The notes: generated from the sequence alone by a model not told the origin. A stretch of 64,000 nucleotides of DNA from Selaginella moellendorffii (GCF_000143415.4 NW_003314346.1:594913-658912), one strand, 5' to 3'. Positions 40,513 through 52,060 are shown, counted from the first letter of the stretch. Program-made: numbers and translations.

Positions 40513-43189
40513 TATTCAGAAGTCGCGGAGTCCTTGGGCATGTGAACCTCATCTTGTGACGAAGCCTGATGGGAGTATTCGTTTCTGCATCGACTATCGT
40601 CCGTTAAATGAAGTGACGATCCCGGACGTGTACACTCTTCCTCACACTGCTGATCTCTTGGATCGTCTGGGGCGAAGTCGTTGGTTCACCAAGCTAGATC
40701 TTGCTTCTGGGTATTGGCAAGTACCGATGGCTGAAGACGATATTCCTAAGACTGCTTTTCGTACACCATTTGGTTTGTACGAGTTTTTGGTGATGCCGTT
40801 TGGTTTGAACAATGCTCCAGCAACTTTTCAGCGAATGATGGATGAGGTTCTTTGCGATATGCCGGAGGTGACAGCTGACTTCATTGATGATGTCTTGATC
40901 CACTCGGAGGGGACGTGGGAGGAGCATGTTCGTGATGTTTGTAAAGTGTTGGATCGGCTACGCGACGTTGGTTTAAAGCTGAAGCGGTCGAAGTGCGTGT
41001 TTGGGTCCAAGGACACAACTTATCTTGGGTACCGTATTTCTCGTGAGGGTTTGCAAGTTGATCCTGACAAACTTGTGGCTGTTCTAAAGTTCCCTACTCC
41101 GAAGTGTGTGAATGATGTGCAGCGTTTTTTGGGTAAGGTGCAGTATCTCGGTCGTTTTGTGGATCATCTTTCCGATCGCACTTTACCATTGAGAGCGTTG
41201 CTGAAGTCATCAACGTCATCTTTCATCTGGTCTCCCGATTGTGAGCGGGCATTCGTGAATCTCAAAGAGCTATTGACGACTCCTCCGGTTTTGGCATATC
41301 CTGACTACACTCGACCTTTTATTTTGCGCGTGGATGCTTCTGACATTGGTCTTGGAGGTGTGTTGATGCAAGAGAGCTCGAGTGTGCCTGGTCAGCGCCA
41401 TCCCATTGCATACATAAGCCGTACATTACAACCAGCGGAGATGAACTACTCCACAACGGAGAAGGAGTGTTTAGCAGCAGTCTGGGGTTTCGAGAAACTT
41501 CATGCCTATCTACATGGTTCTCGGACGTTACTTGAAGGTGACCATGCTGCTGTTACTTCATTATTGAAGCGGAAGAACCTGGTTGGTCGTACGGCTCGAT
41601 GGGCTTTGAAGCTTCAGATATATGATTTCGATGTTGTTCATCGCCCAGGGAGTTCTATGGCTGATGCTGATGCCCTTTCTCGAGCTCCTCTTCCTTCTCC
41701 ACTCACTTCTCATGTTTCTGACGAACCTGTTGTTCCAGCATCTGTGGATTTTCTAGATGAGGATTCTGTGCCGTCGGCGGTTGCTGTCCTTGACGTTCAG
41801 TGTCCACAGGGCGTAGAGCAAAATCTACCTTCTCTGGATGAGGTTCGCGAGGCTCAAAAGATTGAGCCGTGGATTCGAAGGCTTCGAGATGGGTTTGAGA
41901 ATCCTGCATCACTTGCTGATGACTTGCCTTTTCGGCATTTACATTTTCAATATCGCCTTGAAGATGGCCTTCTTTATTTTGTGGGGACGGATCCTAATGC
42001 TCATTTACGGCTGGTGGTGCCTTCGGTGTTTATTCCGCGGTTTCTCCATGCCTACCATGATTCTCCTATTCTAGGTGGGCATATGGGACACCGTCGTGTC
42101 ACCGAGAAGTTGCGCAGATCTTTCTATTGGCCAGAGATGCGACGTGATATTATCCGTTATGTGCGTAGCTGCGTTTGGTGCCAAGCTCGTAATACTCCCC
42201 CTTGTGCTGCGGAAGGACGGTTGGAGTCAATTGCAGTTTCTCGTCCGTTTGAGTTGGTGGCGTTTGATCTTATGGGACCTTTTCCGCGATCGACTGCTGG
42301 TAATGAGTATGTTATTATTGCTTCTGACTACTTGACTCATTGGGTGGAAGTTGGTGCTCTTGCTAGTGCCTCTGCAACTGCTGTTGGATACTTCCTCCTC
42401 AATCGAGTGGTGTTCCAGCATTCTTGTCCAGAATGGATTCTTTCGGATAATGGTCCTGCATTTATGGCTGAGGTATTTCATGTTTTGACATCTCGGTTGG
42501 GGATACGCCACACTTTTACGAGTGCTTATCATCCACAATCAGACGGTCTGGTGGAACGGCTCGTTCGAACATTCAAAGGGATGATTGCGAAGTATGTGAA
42601 CTTTCAACATTCAGATTGGGATGGTTATTTGCCGTCTCTTCGGTATGCTTATGTCACAGGGGTGCAGAGTTCTGTTGGTGCTTCACCATATAAACTTCTA
42701 TATGGTCATGATCCAATATTACCAACAGAGCTAGGTTTACCTTCGCGATTGCCACGAGCTCCTGATGCTAGGTCATGGGATCAATATTTGACAAGCATTC
42801 TTCCACTTGTCCGCGCAGAGTCTGCTGAACACTTAGGCCGCGTATAAGTGGGACAACAACGGCGCTACAATTCCCATCATCGTCCACCAGCGGAGTACAA
42901 AGTGGATGATTTGGTGTTAGTCCGTTTTCCCCATCTTACGGTACGTGGTTTATCTAAGGGGCTCCTTGCGCAGTGGAAAGGACCGTATCGGGTGTTGCGG
43001 CAAGTTGGACCACAAGTTTATGAGGTTCGGCATGACGTTCAGCAGGCTGATCCTCCGGAGATTGTGCATGTGCATCGGTTAAAACGCTTCATACAGAGGG
43101 ATCAGGAGCAGTTAATACCGTCTACAGATCCACCGATGCCTCCTCCTGACGTTCCTCCAGATCCCGGCCCATCTACAAGAGAACCCTGA
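40513..43189 (+). pseudogene. Pol of element A: RT, RNase H, integrase
   Basis: One frame is open from the nested-element border to TAA at 42845, then continues in frame to 43189. RT includes FTKLDLASGYWQV and the catalytic FIDD (near 40880-40891). RNase H includes LRVDASDIGLGG and the STTEKECLA block. Integrase has an HHCC finger (HDSPILGGHMGH...CVWCQ) and a DDE triad (FDLMGPF, SDNGPAF, VERLVRTFKG). After the stop, KGPYRVLRQVGPQVYEV is a GPY/F motif and no chromodomain is visible. TAA at 42845 is one step from CAA. The 5' part of RT is missing. Confidence 0.92.
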
Positions 43190-43206
43190 CGGCCTTCCAT
43201 TATTCC

Positions 43207-43221
43207 GAGAGGAGGGGATGA
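43207..43221 (+). other. Polypurine tract of element A
   Basis: GAGAGGAGGGGATGA immediately precedes the 3' LTR, the expected position of the plus-strand primer. Confidence 0.75.
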
Positions 43222-43395
43222 TGTGAGGGCCAAGTGTACGGCTACGATGCCGTATACTAATATTAGCGTAGTGGATTTTGGTAGCCGTCGGATTGGTTTC
43301 AATCCGGACCACTCGCTCCTGTATATAAGCTAGGGTTTTTGGGTTAATTGATATGCACATTTCTGTATTCCCTTTCCATATTCCATGCACTCACA
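43222..43395 (+). repeat. 3' LTR of element A (174 bp)
   Basis: The same length as the 5' LTR with one mismatch. It is followed by AATATTATATTT, which continues duplication copy B. Confidence 0.93.
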
Positions 43396-44560
43396 ATATT
43401 ATATTTATAGTTTATAAATATATTATGATATCTTTATATTTACTAAGAAAGTATATTCATCACTATTGGCAATGACATAAATCGAAATTTAAACTCAAGA
43501 CCTACTATATACATATATGGGATTATCATGAATTTATAATAAAATTAAGTTTCTAGATTAGGGGCTAGACCCTTTATTTTTTCTATTATACACATATATG
43601 GAATTATCACGAATTTATACTAAAATTAAGTTTCTATATTAGCTAGAGGTTGGATCAGAGCCTTTGTAAAAATAAAGTTTTGATAACTTTGTATTAGAGT
43701 GTTTAACATAAGTTTATCTTTTCTTTTCCATTTTTAATATCTTATTAATAGTTTAATCATCTCCCTTTCTCTCAATGGCAATTTTTTAACAGTTTAAACA
43801 TTTTGAAATCAATGATTTTCTCAAATTTGCTTTAGTTAAATCAAAATGTTTTCTAGAAGTTATACTAAGCATTAGGTGCAATCCAATATTATACTTATTT
43901 TGCAGCTCTGCCAAATTATCAATACCAATTGATTTAAAACCAACATTTGATATGCCAATAAAGTTTGATGGCACATGGTCTAAATTTTATAATTTTAGTC
44001 AAATTTCAAAGTTCCATGCAACGTAATTGATATTCCATACCATAAAATCATTTTTTATTTTCTATTAGTTTAATATTTTATTAATATTTTCATTGTTTTG
44101 ACATAGAATTATTCAAATAGTTCATTGTGAAGTATAAATTTAGAACTCTCACCAAATTTCATATGATTATCGAAAAATATTATTTATCTTTATGTCTAAA
44201 TGAATACTTATCTGGCTTCATATCAACTTATTTTCTAGCAAAAGCTTTTAGAATTATTAATTGAATCACACATTATTCAATTAGATTAATAAATAATACT
44301 AAATATGAATAGCACTAGATACATTTATAAATCAATTATATGTTATAAATACAGTTTAGGATCTTTTTGTTCCTCCATTTACAATCATAATAAATTCTGT
44401 AAAAATATAAATAAAAAAGTAAAAAGATAGATTACTCACAGTTCATTCAGAACTTTCCTAGCCATCCCTTGACAATATCAAATAAATTCAAATAGCTTAT
44501 TTACCTCTCTCTTTATTGTCAATGTCCCTTTTAGGAGTACAAAAGATTATTTTCTTACCA
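43396..44560. other. AT-rich intergenic DNA, end of duplication copy B
   Basis: 43396-43570 matches 26910-27065. Just after it, 43588-43645 repeats 43511-43565 imperfectly (…ATATATGG(G/A)ATTATCA(T/C)GAATTTATA…AAATTAAGTTTCTA). Nothing gene-like is seen up to the stop of the complex I gene. Confidence 0.7.
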
Positions 44561-47042
44561 TCAAGCCGTGAGGACCTTCTCCTTGTCCTTGCTGCTTTGC
44601 TTGGACAAGGCGGTGGTACACTGCGCCATAACTTTGGAAGCTCTGGAGATGGAGTCCGTCATGTAGAAGTTGTCAATGGACCTGGCAAACGGCTTGAGCT
44701 GGATTTCCGTCTTGGTTTCGGGAAGAATGTCTCGCGGCCACATCACCGGCGCCTGGAGCTCGTCCACTCGGAAGAGATTTGGCGACACTGCCAACATCCG
44801 AGCTCGCAAGCTGCTGATGGTATCGTAAGGTAGCGCGGAGCCGGCTACCTCGGATAGAGCTCTGATGATCTTCCAGTCGTCGCGAGATTCCCCGACTGTT
44901 GGAACCGCTGGAATCGTCTGCTGAGTTCTCCCTTCCGTGTTGACGTAAGTCGATTCCTTCTCGCTGTAAGCGCAGCCAGGGAGTACAACGTCGGCTCGGT
45001 AGACGCTGCGATCACCATGGTGCCCCTGATAAACCACGAAACAATCCTTCGGGATCTCTGCCATGTCGACTTCGTCCGCGTCGAGGAGATACAAGAACTT
45101 GATCCCCTTGAGGCTGCCTTTGGACTTCGGTACCAGTCCCAAGTCGAGTGCTGCTGCGTGGCTGGCGCTGAGAAGGAGTACGTTGAAGCCATTCCACCCT
45201 TCCTTGACGATGTTTCCATTGGCTGCTATTGTTTCCACCGCGGCCATGATACCATCTCGGTCCGGACGCTCGAAAATCCCTGCGCCGACTATGATTGCCG
45301 GCCTCTGAGCTCCTGCTAGAGCCGTGCAGAAGCGGTGGCGGCCCTCGGCAATCTGGAGGAGTGTCTCCGGTCCAGTTCCAAGGTTCTCGTGCTCGTATGC
45401 TAGATCGGTAGGCGGGCCTATGACGCCAACTTTGGCTCGTAAGTTTCTCACAGCCTTTCTGATTCGCAAGTTCAGTAATGGTGCCTCGGTTCGCACCTGA
45501 GTAGAAACACAAAAAAGTTCTTCAGAACTTCAAAAACTGGAGAGCAAATCAAAGCAAAACGAAGCCTTACCTGTGTTCCAACAAGGAGAATAACGTCCGC
45601 ATTCTCCACTCCAGCAATAGTGCTGTTAAGAAGATACCGCGACCTCAAATCAGCTTGCGTATTCACGCTGTCACCCTCGCACCACAGGTTCTCGCATCCC
45701 AGTTTGTTGAAAAAATCCTTCATAGCAAGCATCGACTCGGCATCCGCCAGCTTTCCAGCAATAGCTGCCATCTCCTCCGGCTTGGTGTGCTTCAATGCCT
45801 CGGCAGCGGCCCTGAAAGCAAGCTGCCACAGAACGGGTTCCAAGTTCCCATTTTCACCACGCAGCATTGGCTCGTTGAGACGCTGGCGTTTTAAACCATC
45901 GTAACAAAACCGAGCCTTGTCCGATATCCATTCCTCATTCACATCCTGTCAAAGTAGCACGTTCAACAAAAAAGCATAGCTTTTGCTGGGGTTTACCTCA
46001 TTAAGACGAGGAACTATACGCATAACTTCAGCACCACGGCTCTCAATTCGGATATTGCAGCCTATCGCGTCGCTCACGTCGATTGTCTCGGTCCCTTTGA
46101 GCTCCCAGTTCCTTGCAGTAAAGGCAAATGGTCTTGACGTAAGTGCTCCAACGGGGCACACGTCAATGACATTCCCTGAGAGCTCGCTTGTCATCAACCG
46201 CTCCACGTACGTTCCAATCTCCTCACTTCCACCGCGACCAAGAACTCCAAGGTCGGGAACGCCAGCAACTTCGTTTGAGAACCTGACGCACCTGTTGCAC
46301 CAATACCAGTTTTCGAAACCGCTTCATAGATGAAAGGAGATGGTTACCTTGTGCAGTGAATGCAGCGGGTCATCACCGTTTTGACTAGAGGTCCCAAGTT
46401 TTTATCCACCACGGAGCGCTTCATGTCGGTGAAACGACCACGATCGGAACCAAAAACCATGGATTGATCCTGCAGGTCACACTCCCCTCCTTGATCGCAA
46501 ATGGGGCAGTCGAGCGGGTGATTGAGGAGTAGAAACTCCATAACCCCCTCCCGTGCTTTCTTCACCATTTGTGTCGTAGTCTTGATTTTCATCCCTTCAA
46601 ACATGTAAGAGTTAGAGTAGATCCTTTTTCTGAAAACAAAAAAGGTACCTGGTAGAGCTGGCATGGCGCACGACGCAACTGGCTTCGGAGTTTTCTCCAC
46701 TTCCACGAGACACATCCGACAGTTCCCAGCGATGGAAAGGCGGGGGTGATAACAAAACCTGGGAATCTCGATCCCAGCCGCCTCGCAAGCTTGAAGAACA
46801 GTCATACCTTTCTGGACCTGGATTGACAAACCGTCCACGGAGACTTCAATGGTATCTTCCGGCTTCGGCATCTCGACTCGCAAGCCTCGAGCCACAGCAG
46901 CAGCGGTCTGATGGACCTGGCGAAGTCTAAAGTTGCGACAAGCTGCGTCGACCATGGCATCATTGTCGGCAGCTTGAAAAACTCCCAACTTCCGTCGCTG
47001 GTGCTTGAGCAATCGAAACAACAAAGAAGTCTGCCTCGCCAT
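44561..47042 (-). CDS. NDUFS1: Complex I 75-kDa subunit (NADH:ubiquinone oxidoreductase, NDUFS1 type)
   Basis: Five minus-strand exons: 47042-46649, 46594-46348, 46291-45997, 45945-45571 and 45496-44561, all in phase. The product is 748 aa, the expected family length. An arginine-rich N-terminus ([18 protein letters not shown]) fits a mitochondrial presequence. The ferredoxin-like domain has [15 protein letters not shown] for the 2Fe-2S cluster. [18 protein letters not shown] and RCIHCTRCVRF supply the 4Fe-4S clusters. A molybdopterin-oxidoreductase-like domain fills the C-terminal half ([22 protein letters not shown]). It carries electrons in the peripheral arm of respiratory complex I. Introns are 49-74 bp. 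The gene is intact. Confidence 0.96.
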
Positions 47043-47532
47043 AGCTATAGCGAGTAAGTTGTGGAATAAAATAATTCTCTCCCTAGGCCCTGAAAGGGAA
47101 GAAGGCAAGGAGTAAGTAAAACCATCCCTTTAAAGGAAACTCTCACAGCTCTCTCGGAAATCTCTAGCAAATCTGGAATAAAGATGCGTAGCGAGGCACG
47201 AATGCAGCACCGATTACACAAGAGAAACACTCAAATCTTATGGCGGGATCCAAGACCTAGGACGAATCAAACTCACGCCCTACTTCGAATCTCTTGGACG
47301 AGCTCTCGGCCGGGGGAATGGAATGCTTACCGCGAGGAAGCCGATATCAGCTCCAGGAACTCCAGCGCCATCGTCCGCCCATCGCGAATCAGCGTAAGCC
47401 CCAAAATGGAGCTCTGCCACGTGTACGGCTGAGAACAAAAGGAGAGGAAATATATGCTCGTGATTCGAACCCGAGATCTATCTCTCTTTTCTTCCTTTAG
47501 GGTTTAGGCGCGAGCGAAGTATTTTGGAAGCG
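47043..47532. promoter_or_regulatory. Divergent promoter of the complex I and TTC38 genes
   Basis: 490 bp between two start codons facing apart. There is no strong TATA box, as is common for housekeeping genes. A CACGTGTACG G-box-like sequence lies near 47417-47426, on the TTC38 side. GGGTTTAGG near 47500 resembles a telo-box half site (AAACCCTA), often found before translation-related and mitochondrial genes. Confidence 0.5.
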
Positions 47533-49463
47533 ATGCAGCAAGAACGATCGAGCGATGTCCGCGAAGATCAGTGGGGCTATCCGGTGCGCACTAGCTCCGA
47601 CCAGTGTATCAGCAATCTCAACAGCTACTACCAGCAGGTTTGGCGGAATCGAGTCTCTGCCATCGATTTTCTTCTTGTTTTTGATTGCTCTAGGTGCTGA
47701 GCTATGGATGGAATTGCAAGGTGATCCTCCAGGCTGCTGACGACGACGAGGATTGCGCCTTGGCAAATGCTCTGGCTGCGGGGCTTGCCGATCCCTCTGA
47801 TGCTCTGCGATATTCCGAGCGCTCCAAAAGAAATGCTGTCAGTGTAACACTTCCTCTTCCTCTTTTCCTCTAAAGTCTTTCATTCCAGGACAGAGCCACA
47901 CAGTATGAGCGTTCAGTGATGGAAGCTCTAGACGCAATCGCTGAAGGTTCTTATGACAAGGCCCTTTCCTCCCAATCAAAGGTCAAAACCTTTACTTTTT
48001 CTTCTCGTGAATCGCTAAAGCTCTTTCTTTCACTGTTACAGGTGCTAGAAAATTTCCCCAAGGATTTAGCATCACTCAAACGTGCACAAGGTATGGCTTT
48101 CTCGAGGGGAAAGTCTCACTTGATGCTCAAATTTGCCTCTCAGGTAAGTTCACCGCCTTTTGTCTAAACGCATGTCTTCGTTCTTTTTAGGATCGCTCTC
48201 GATGCAGGTCTTGCACGTAAACAGGGATCGGGCGTACATGTATGGAATGCTGGCGTTTTCGCTGGTCGAGAACGATAGAACTGACGAAGCGGAAGTTGCT
48301 GCAAGGAGAGCTCTGTCCATCGAGAAGCACGACGTTTGGGCCCAGCATGCGGTGCGCTCTATGCCGTGAAGGCACGGCTACCATCTGTTTTGCATTCTTG
48401 TCGTTAACACACAAACTTTTGCTGCAGTTGTGCCACGTCTTTCAGGAGCGCCAGCAATACAAGGACGCCATTATGTTCATGGAGAGCAACTCGGAATCTT
48501 GGGAGAGATGCGGCTCATTCCTGTAATGTTCGCCACCGTTGTGAACTTAGTGCTGTGATTACGAACTTACTCCTGGTTTCTGTTTCTTTCTTTTGCAGGT
48601 ATAGTCATAACTGGTGGCATTTAGCGCTTTGTCATCTAGAGGGTGATGATAATGGGAATGCAGCTGGGAACGCGCTACGGATATTTGACACACGTATATG
48701 GGGAGACCGCGAAAGAGCTGAAAAGGATACATTTGCGGTAAGCTCTCTTTACAACTCTGGAAGAAAAATCCAACACAAAGTAAACAATACTGTACAGGTG
48801 GGCCTGAACGCGTTGGGACTTTTGCTGTCTCTTCAAGTGAAAGGATTTGGAGAGTACGTCGGCGAACGAGTGAGTCACATCGCGAAGCTCTTTGTGGACG
48901 AGGTACGTTGGCTGGCGGTCATCTTCAAACTTATACTTTCTGTGTTTAGTCAACATGGCACAAGGAGTGGCTACTTGATCTCCTGGTCCTTTGGTCACTG
49001 GCTCGAAGCTCTTTCATTGCAGAGGCCAGACAGTTACTGTCATCTCTGCATAAACGGTGAGAATTTTTTGTCAAAGTGATCGGACTCTGATTCTCACACA
49101 TTCCCAGAGCACATATGATCGGTTCTACAGAGGAGATTCACCAAATGATAGTCTCGGTAATCAATGCTGGTTTAGTTTGCGTTTCTGTGCTCTAAGTTGC
49201 GGACGTTGTTTTCGACGTGTCAGCTTGCTTCAGCACTGTACGAGTATGGCTCCGGCAACGAAAGTGCGGTCTCTTCACTCTTGGGATCAAAATTTAGTGC
49301 TCGGGAGCTCAAGGTTTGTCTGTGTATTTATTGTGCTTGAGTTACACATACTTTGTCTTTTCGGTGGCTCTCTCAGGTGATTGGAGCTTCGAATGAGCAG
49401 ATGAGAGTGTTTGGGCACCTGTGGGCAACAGCAAGCGGTCTCATATCTGTTGGGATCAGGTAG
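47533..49463 (+). CDS. TTC38-type tetratricopeptide repeat protein
   Basis: Twelve exons fit with continuous phase: 47533-47637, 47694-47837, 47889-47981, 48042-48143, 48208-48351, 48428-48522, 48599-48737, 48798-48902, 48950-49056, 49108-49156, 49224-49313 and 49377-49463, giving 419 aa. Family blocks are NWWHLALCHLEGDD, VLHVNRDRAYMYGMLAFSLVE, AARRALSIEKHDVWAQHA and the C-terminal GASNEQMRVFGHLW. TPR-like helices suggest a scaffold; no enzyme activity or partner is known to me. The protein is somewhat shorter than usual, so one exon may be missed. It is expressed away from the complex I gene. Confidence 0.85.
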
Positions 49464-49734
49464 TATGGAAAACTTTGTTATATACAGGCTTGTTGTGTAA
49501 TAATAGATTGCTCAACTCGAGCATACACAAACGTGTGAACCTTGGATCCAGCCTCGAGCTTGTTATTACGAAGTTACAGGAAAAAGATCTTAATAAAAGT
49601 TTCAACTAATTAGTATAACCTTAATAAGCGTTGTCAATCCTACTACATTTAAGGTTGGATGAATTTGACAAGTGAGATGAAATTGCAGTATAACCACAAA
49701 GACTAGCAGAACATCCAATCATAAGTTGACATGT

Positions 49735-49900
49735 CACTTTTATGTTCATCACAATCCTATATATAGATTATGAAGATTTCAAATGAGGATCATCACTTTT
49801 ATGTTCATCACAATCATATATATAGATTATGAAGATTTCAAAGGAGGATCACGTCACTTTTATGTTCATCACAATTCTATATATAGATTATGAAGATAGA
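49735..49900. repeat. 61-bp minisatellite, nearly three copies
   Basis: Units of the form TCACTTTTATGTTCATCACA, then AT(C/T)(C/A)TATATATAGATTATGAAG, then ATTTCAAA(T/G)GAGGATCA. The third is truncated after GAAGATAGATG. The units are directly abutting with no unique spacers. Confidence 0.9.
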
Positions 49901-50539
49901 TGATAAAGTTTATATAAAAACTTTTACAAGTTAGACTTAGAAAAAACCACTTCCAGCTTGAGTTTTTCTAGCACTTCAAAGTAAAGTTAATCCTAAATAT
50001 AGATTAATTACTGGACTAACACTTCTATACAGAGTTTTTAACATAGATGGTAATCAAAATGCTTGGCCCATATGATTAGCATAAGGAGATAATACATCAA
50101 GCTACTAATTATGGATTTAAAAGGAGATTTAGAATTGGCATTAGTATGGTGAAATAACATTATACTCTATTTACTTCTATTTTGTGTGTTAGTCTTGGTG
50201 TTGGGATGTTGATTAATGTAAACCTATTCCCATGTCATTTTAAATTTTTATCTGTATATTTTTGGGGTTGTATATTTGAGAGTTATTCTGTGCTTTAGTT
50301 CCTTCACTCCTTAATTAAATGCTTAGGAGTTTGGTTTTATCCTTCTTTCTAAAGTCCTTAAACCTTGAAGTTTGGATTTCACTTTGCTATCTTTAAACAC
50401 ATAACCAAAGGTTCATATTCCATTCTATGGTTAATTTGTGATAAATCACTATAGATAAAGGGTAAAAACCACATTTGTTACAATGCTTCTCTCTCTGTGA
50501 TGAGTTGAATCTTCAAGCAATGATTAAAGGCCTGTCAAA
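49901..50539. other. AT-rich, no gene seen
   Basis: Only short frames. It separates the TTC38 gene and its partial duplicate. Confidence 0.5.
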
Positions 50540-50945
50540 TTGCTTCAGCATTGTACAAGTATGGCTCCAGCAACGAAAGTGTGGTCTCTTCACTCTTGGG
50601 ATCAAAATTTAGTGCTCAGGAGCTCAAGGTTTGTCTGTGGATTTATTGTGCTTGAGTTACGCATACTTTGTCTTTTCGGTGGCTCTCTCAAGTGATTGGA
50701 GCCTCGAATGAGCAGATGAGAGTGTTTGGGCACTTGTGGGTAACAGCAAGCAGTCTCATATCTGCTGGGATTAGGTAGTATGGAAAAATTTGTTATGTAC
50801 AAACTTGTTGTGTAATAATAGATTGCTGAATTCGAGAGCCATACACAAATGTGTAAACCTTGGATCCAGCCTCCAGGTGAGAGATTGTGTACTTCCATGG
50901 GGAAGCCTGTTATTATGAAGTTACAGGAAAAAGATCTTAATAAAT
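50540..50945 (+). pseudogene. Duplicated 3' end of the TTC38 gene
   Basis: Matches 49224-49600 (last two exons, intron and 3' flank) with about 10% substitutions. An insertion near 50872-50905 (AGGTGAGAGATTG...) is absent from the original. There is no upstream exon or promoter. The intron acceptor CTCTCTCAG has become CTCTCTCAA. Confidence 0.88.
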
Positions 50946-51655
50946 GTTTAAATTTCAGGTTGGATGAATTTGACCAGTGAAATAATCAAGTTTTATGTTG
51001 AGAAGCAGTTGAAGGGTATCATCACAAAGACTACTGATTTAAAAGGAGATTTGGAATGGTAGATTCAAAGGTGAAAGAATGATTAGAACATTATCTTAAA
51101 AATTGTCAACAGCAAAAATTAGAGTTACAAATGAACACAGATAAATATGTTTAGCTTCCTTCAAAAGGTTGGGGTTAAAGACAAATTCAAGATTGGATGC
51201 TTTTTTGATAAGGTGGTCTTTACAGATATGGTGCTTAACTTTCGGAAAATAAAATTTGGATCTGTTTTTGTGGAAATAGATGGATTCACACAAGCTTTCC
51301 AACAGCTTAAGTCCCACAAACTGAGAAGATGATGAGGATCTTATTTTTGCAAAAAAACTTTTTAGCATTCTAAATTGTTGGAAAGGAATAGGGCAGTTTG
51401 GTGGAACTTTGCAATTAGGAGTTGCTTGGTATATAATTGAAAAAGTAGGCATTTGGGTCATATAGGAAGACTTGCAAAAAATAGTTGAGATACTTAAGAA
51501 ATTTAGCTTTTGTTCTTAGTTGTTCACTCTTCCTCTAATTTCTGCTTTTAACAAATCAATGCCTTCCTACTTTCCTACTGACCTCAAGAATGTATAACTT
51601 AACCTACTTCAGTACAAATGGCATTTAAAAGGTTAGATGAATCAAAAGGCTGCCT
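50946..51655. other. AT-rich, no convincing gene
   Basis: Two opposing short frames (51096-51461 minus, 51147-51332 plus) overlap, and neither has a recognisable domain. Both may be chance. Confidence 0.4.
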
Positions 51656-52060
51656 AAATTTAGAGGTGTTAAATTGTGAGTATGAGGTATTTGAAAATTA
51701 TAGACAAGAATGTATGATAAAGGTAAGTATTTATAATTATTCTGAGAGGTTATAATATTTTAAATATAGATAATGAACTTACCTCTGCAGCAAATGAAGT
51801 ATTTGAAAAAAGAAAAAAGAAAGAAGAGCACATAATAAAAGTAAGTATTTCTTATAATTATCATACAAGGTTATAATAAATTTTAACAGATCATGAGCTT
51901 AACTTTGCAGCAAATGATGTATTTGAAAAATGAAAAAAAGAGCATATGATAAAAGTAAGTATATCTTATAATTATTAGGTTATAATATATTTTAACAGAT
52001 CATGAGATTATCTCTACAACATATGAGTACAAAATACAAAATAGAGTACATGATAAATAT
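51656..52060 (+). repeat. Tandem repeats with splice-like borders
   Basis: Four related units of about 105-125 bp. In the middle two, a purine-rich core of 40-48 bp (AAATGA(A/T)GTATTTGAAAAA…) is preceded by TTTGCAG or CTCTGCAG and followed by GTAAGTAT. The intervening AT-rich parts resemble short introns with TATAATTATTA and TTTAACAGATCATGAG. The first unit (about 51680-51720) and the last (52017-52055) have decayed borders. It looks like a multiplied exon-intron pair. Confidence 0.65.

Larger units (their letters stand above)
31784..43395 (+). mobile_element. Ty3/gypsy retrotransposon A, with a nested element inside
   Basis: It is bounded by two 174-bp LTRs that differ at one base. The termini TGTGAG...CTCACA are flanked by AATAT/ATATT sequence that is single in duplication copy A, so the target duplication is 4-6 bp. 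Gag, a protease fragment, RT, RNase H and integrase with a GPY/F-type tail are recognisable. Without the nested 7.2-kb element it is about 4.4 kb. It has TAG at 32281 in gag, TAA at 42845 in pol and a deletion of about 600 bp at the nested insertion, so it is not autonomous. One LTR mismatch means a recent insertion. Confidence 0.93.

Noticed and set aside
42227-42538. Minus-strand frame inside integrase of element A
   Set aside because: A shadow of the conserved DDE integrase frame.
44516-46333. Plus-strand open frames opposite the complex I gene
   Set aside because: They overlap well-defined minus-strand exons with iron-sulfur motifs and show no domain of their own.
49735-52060. CRISPR-like array
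   Set aside because: The repeats abut without unique spacers, and the DNA is eukaryotic.
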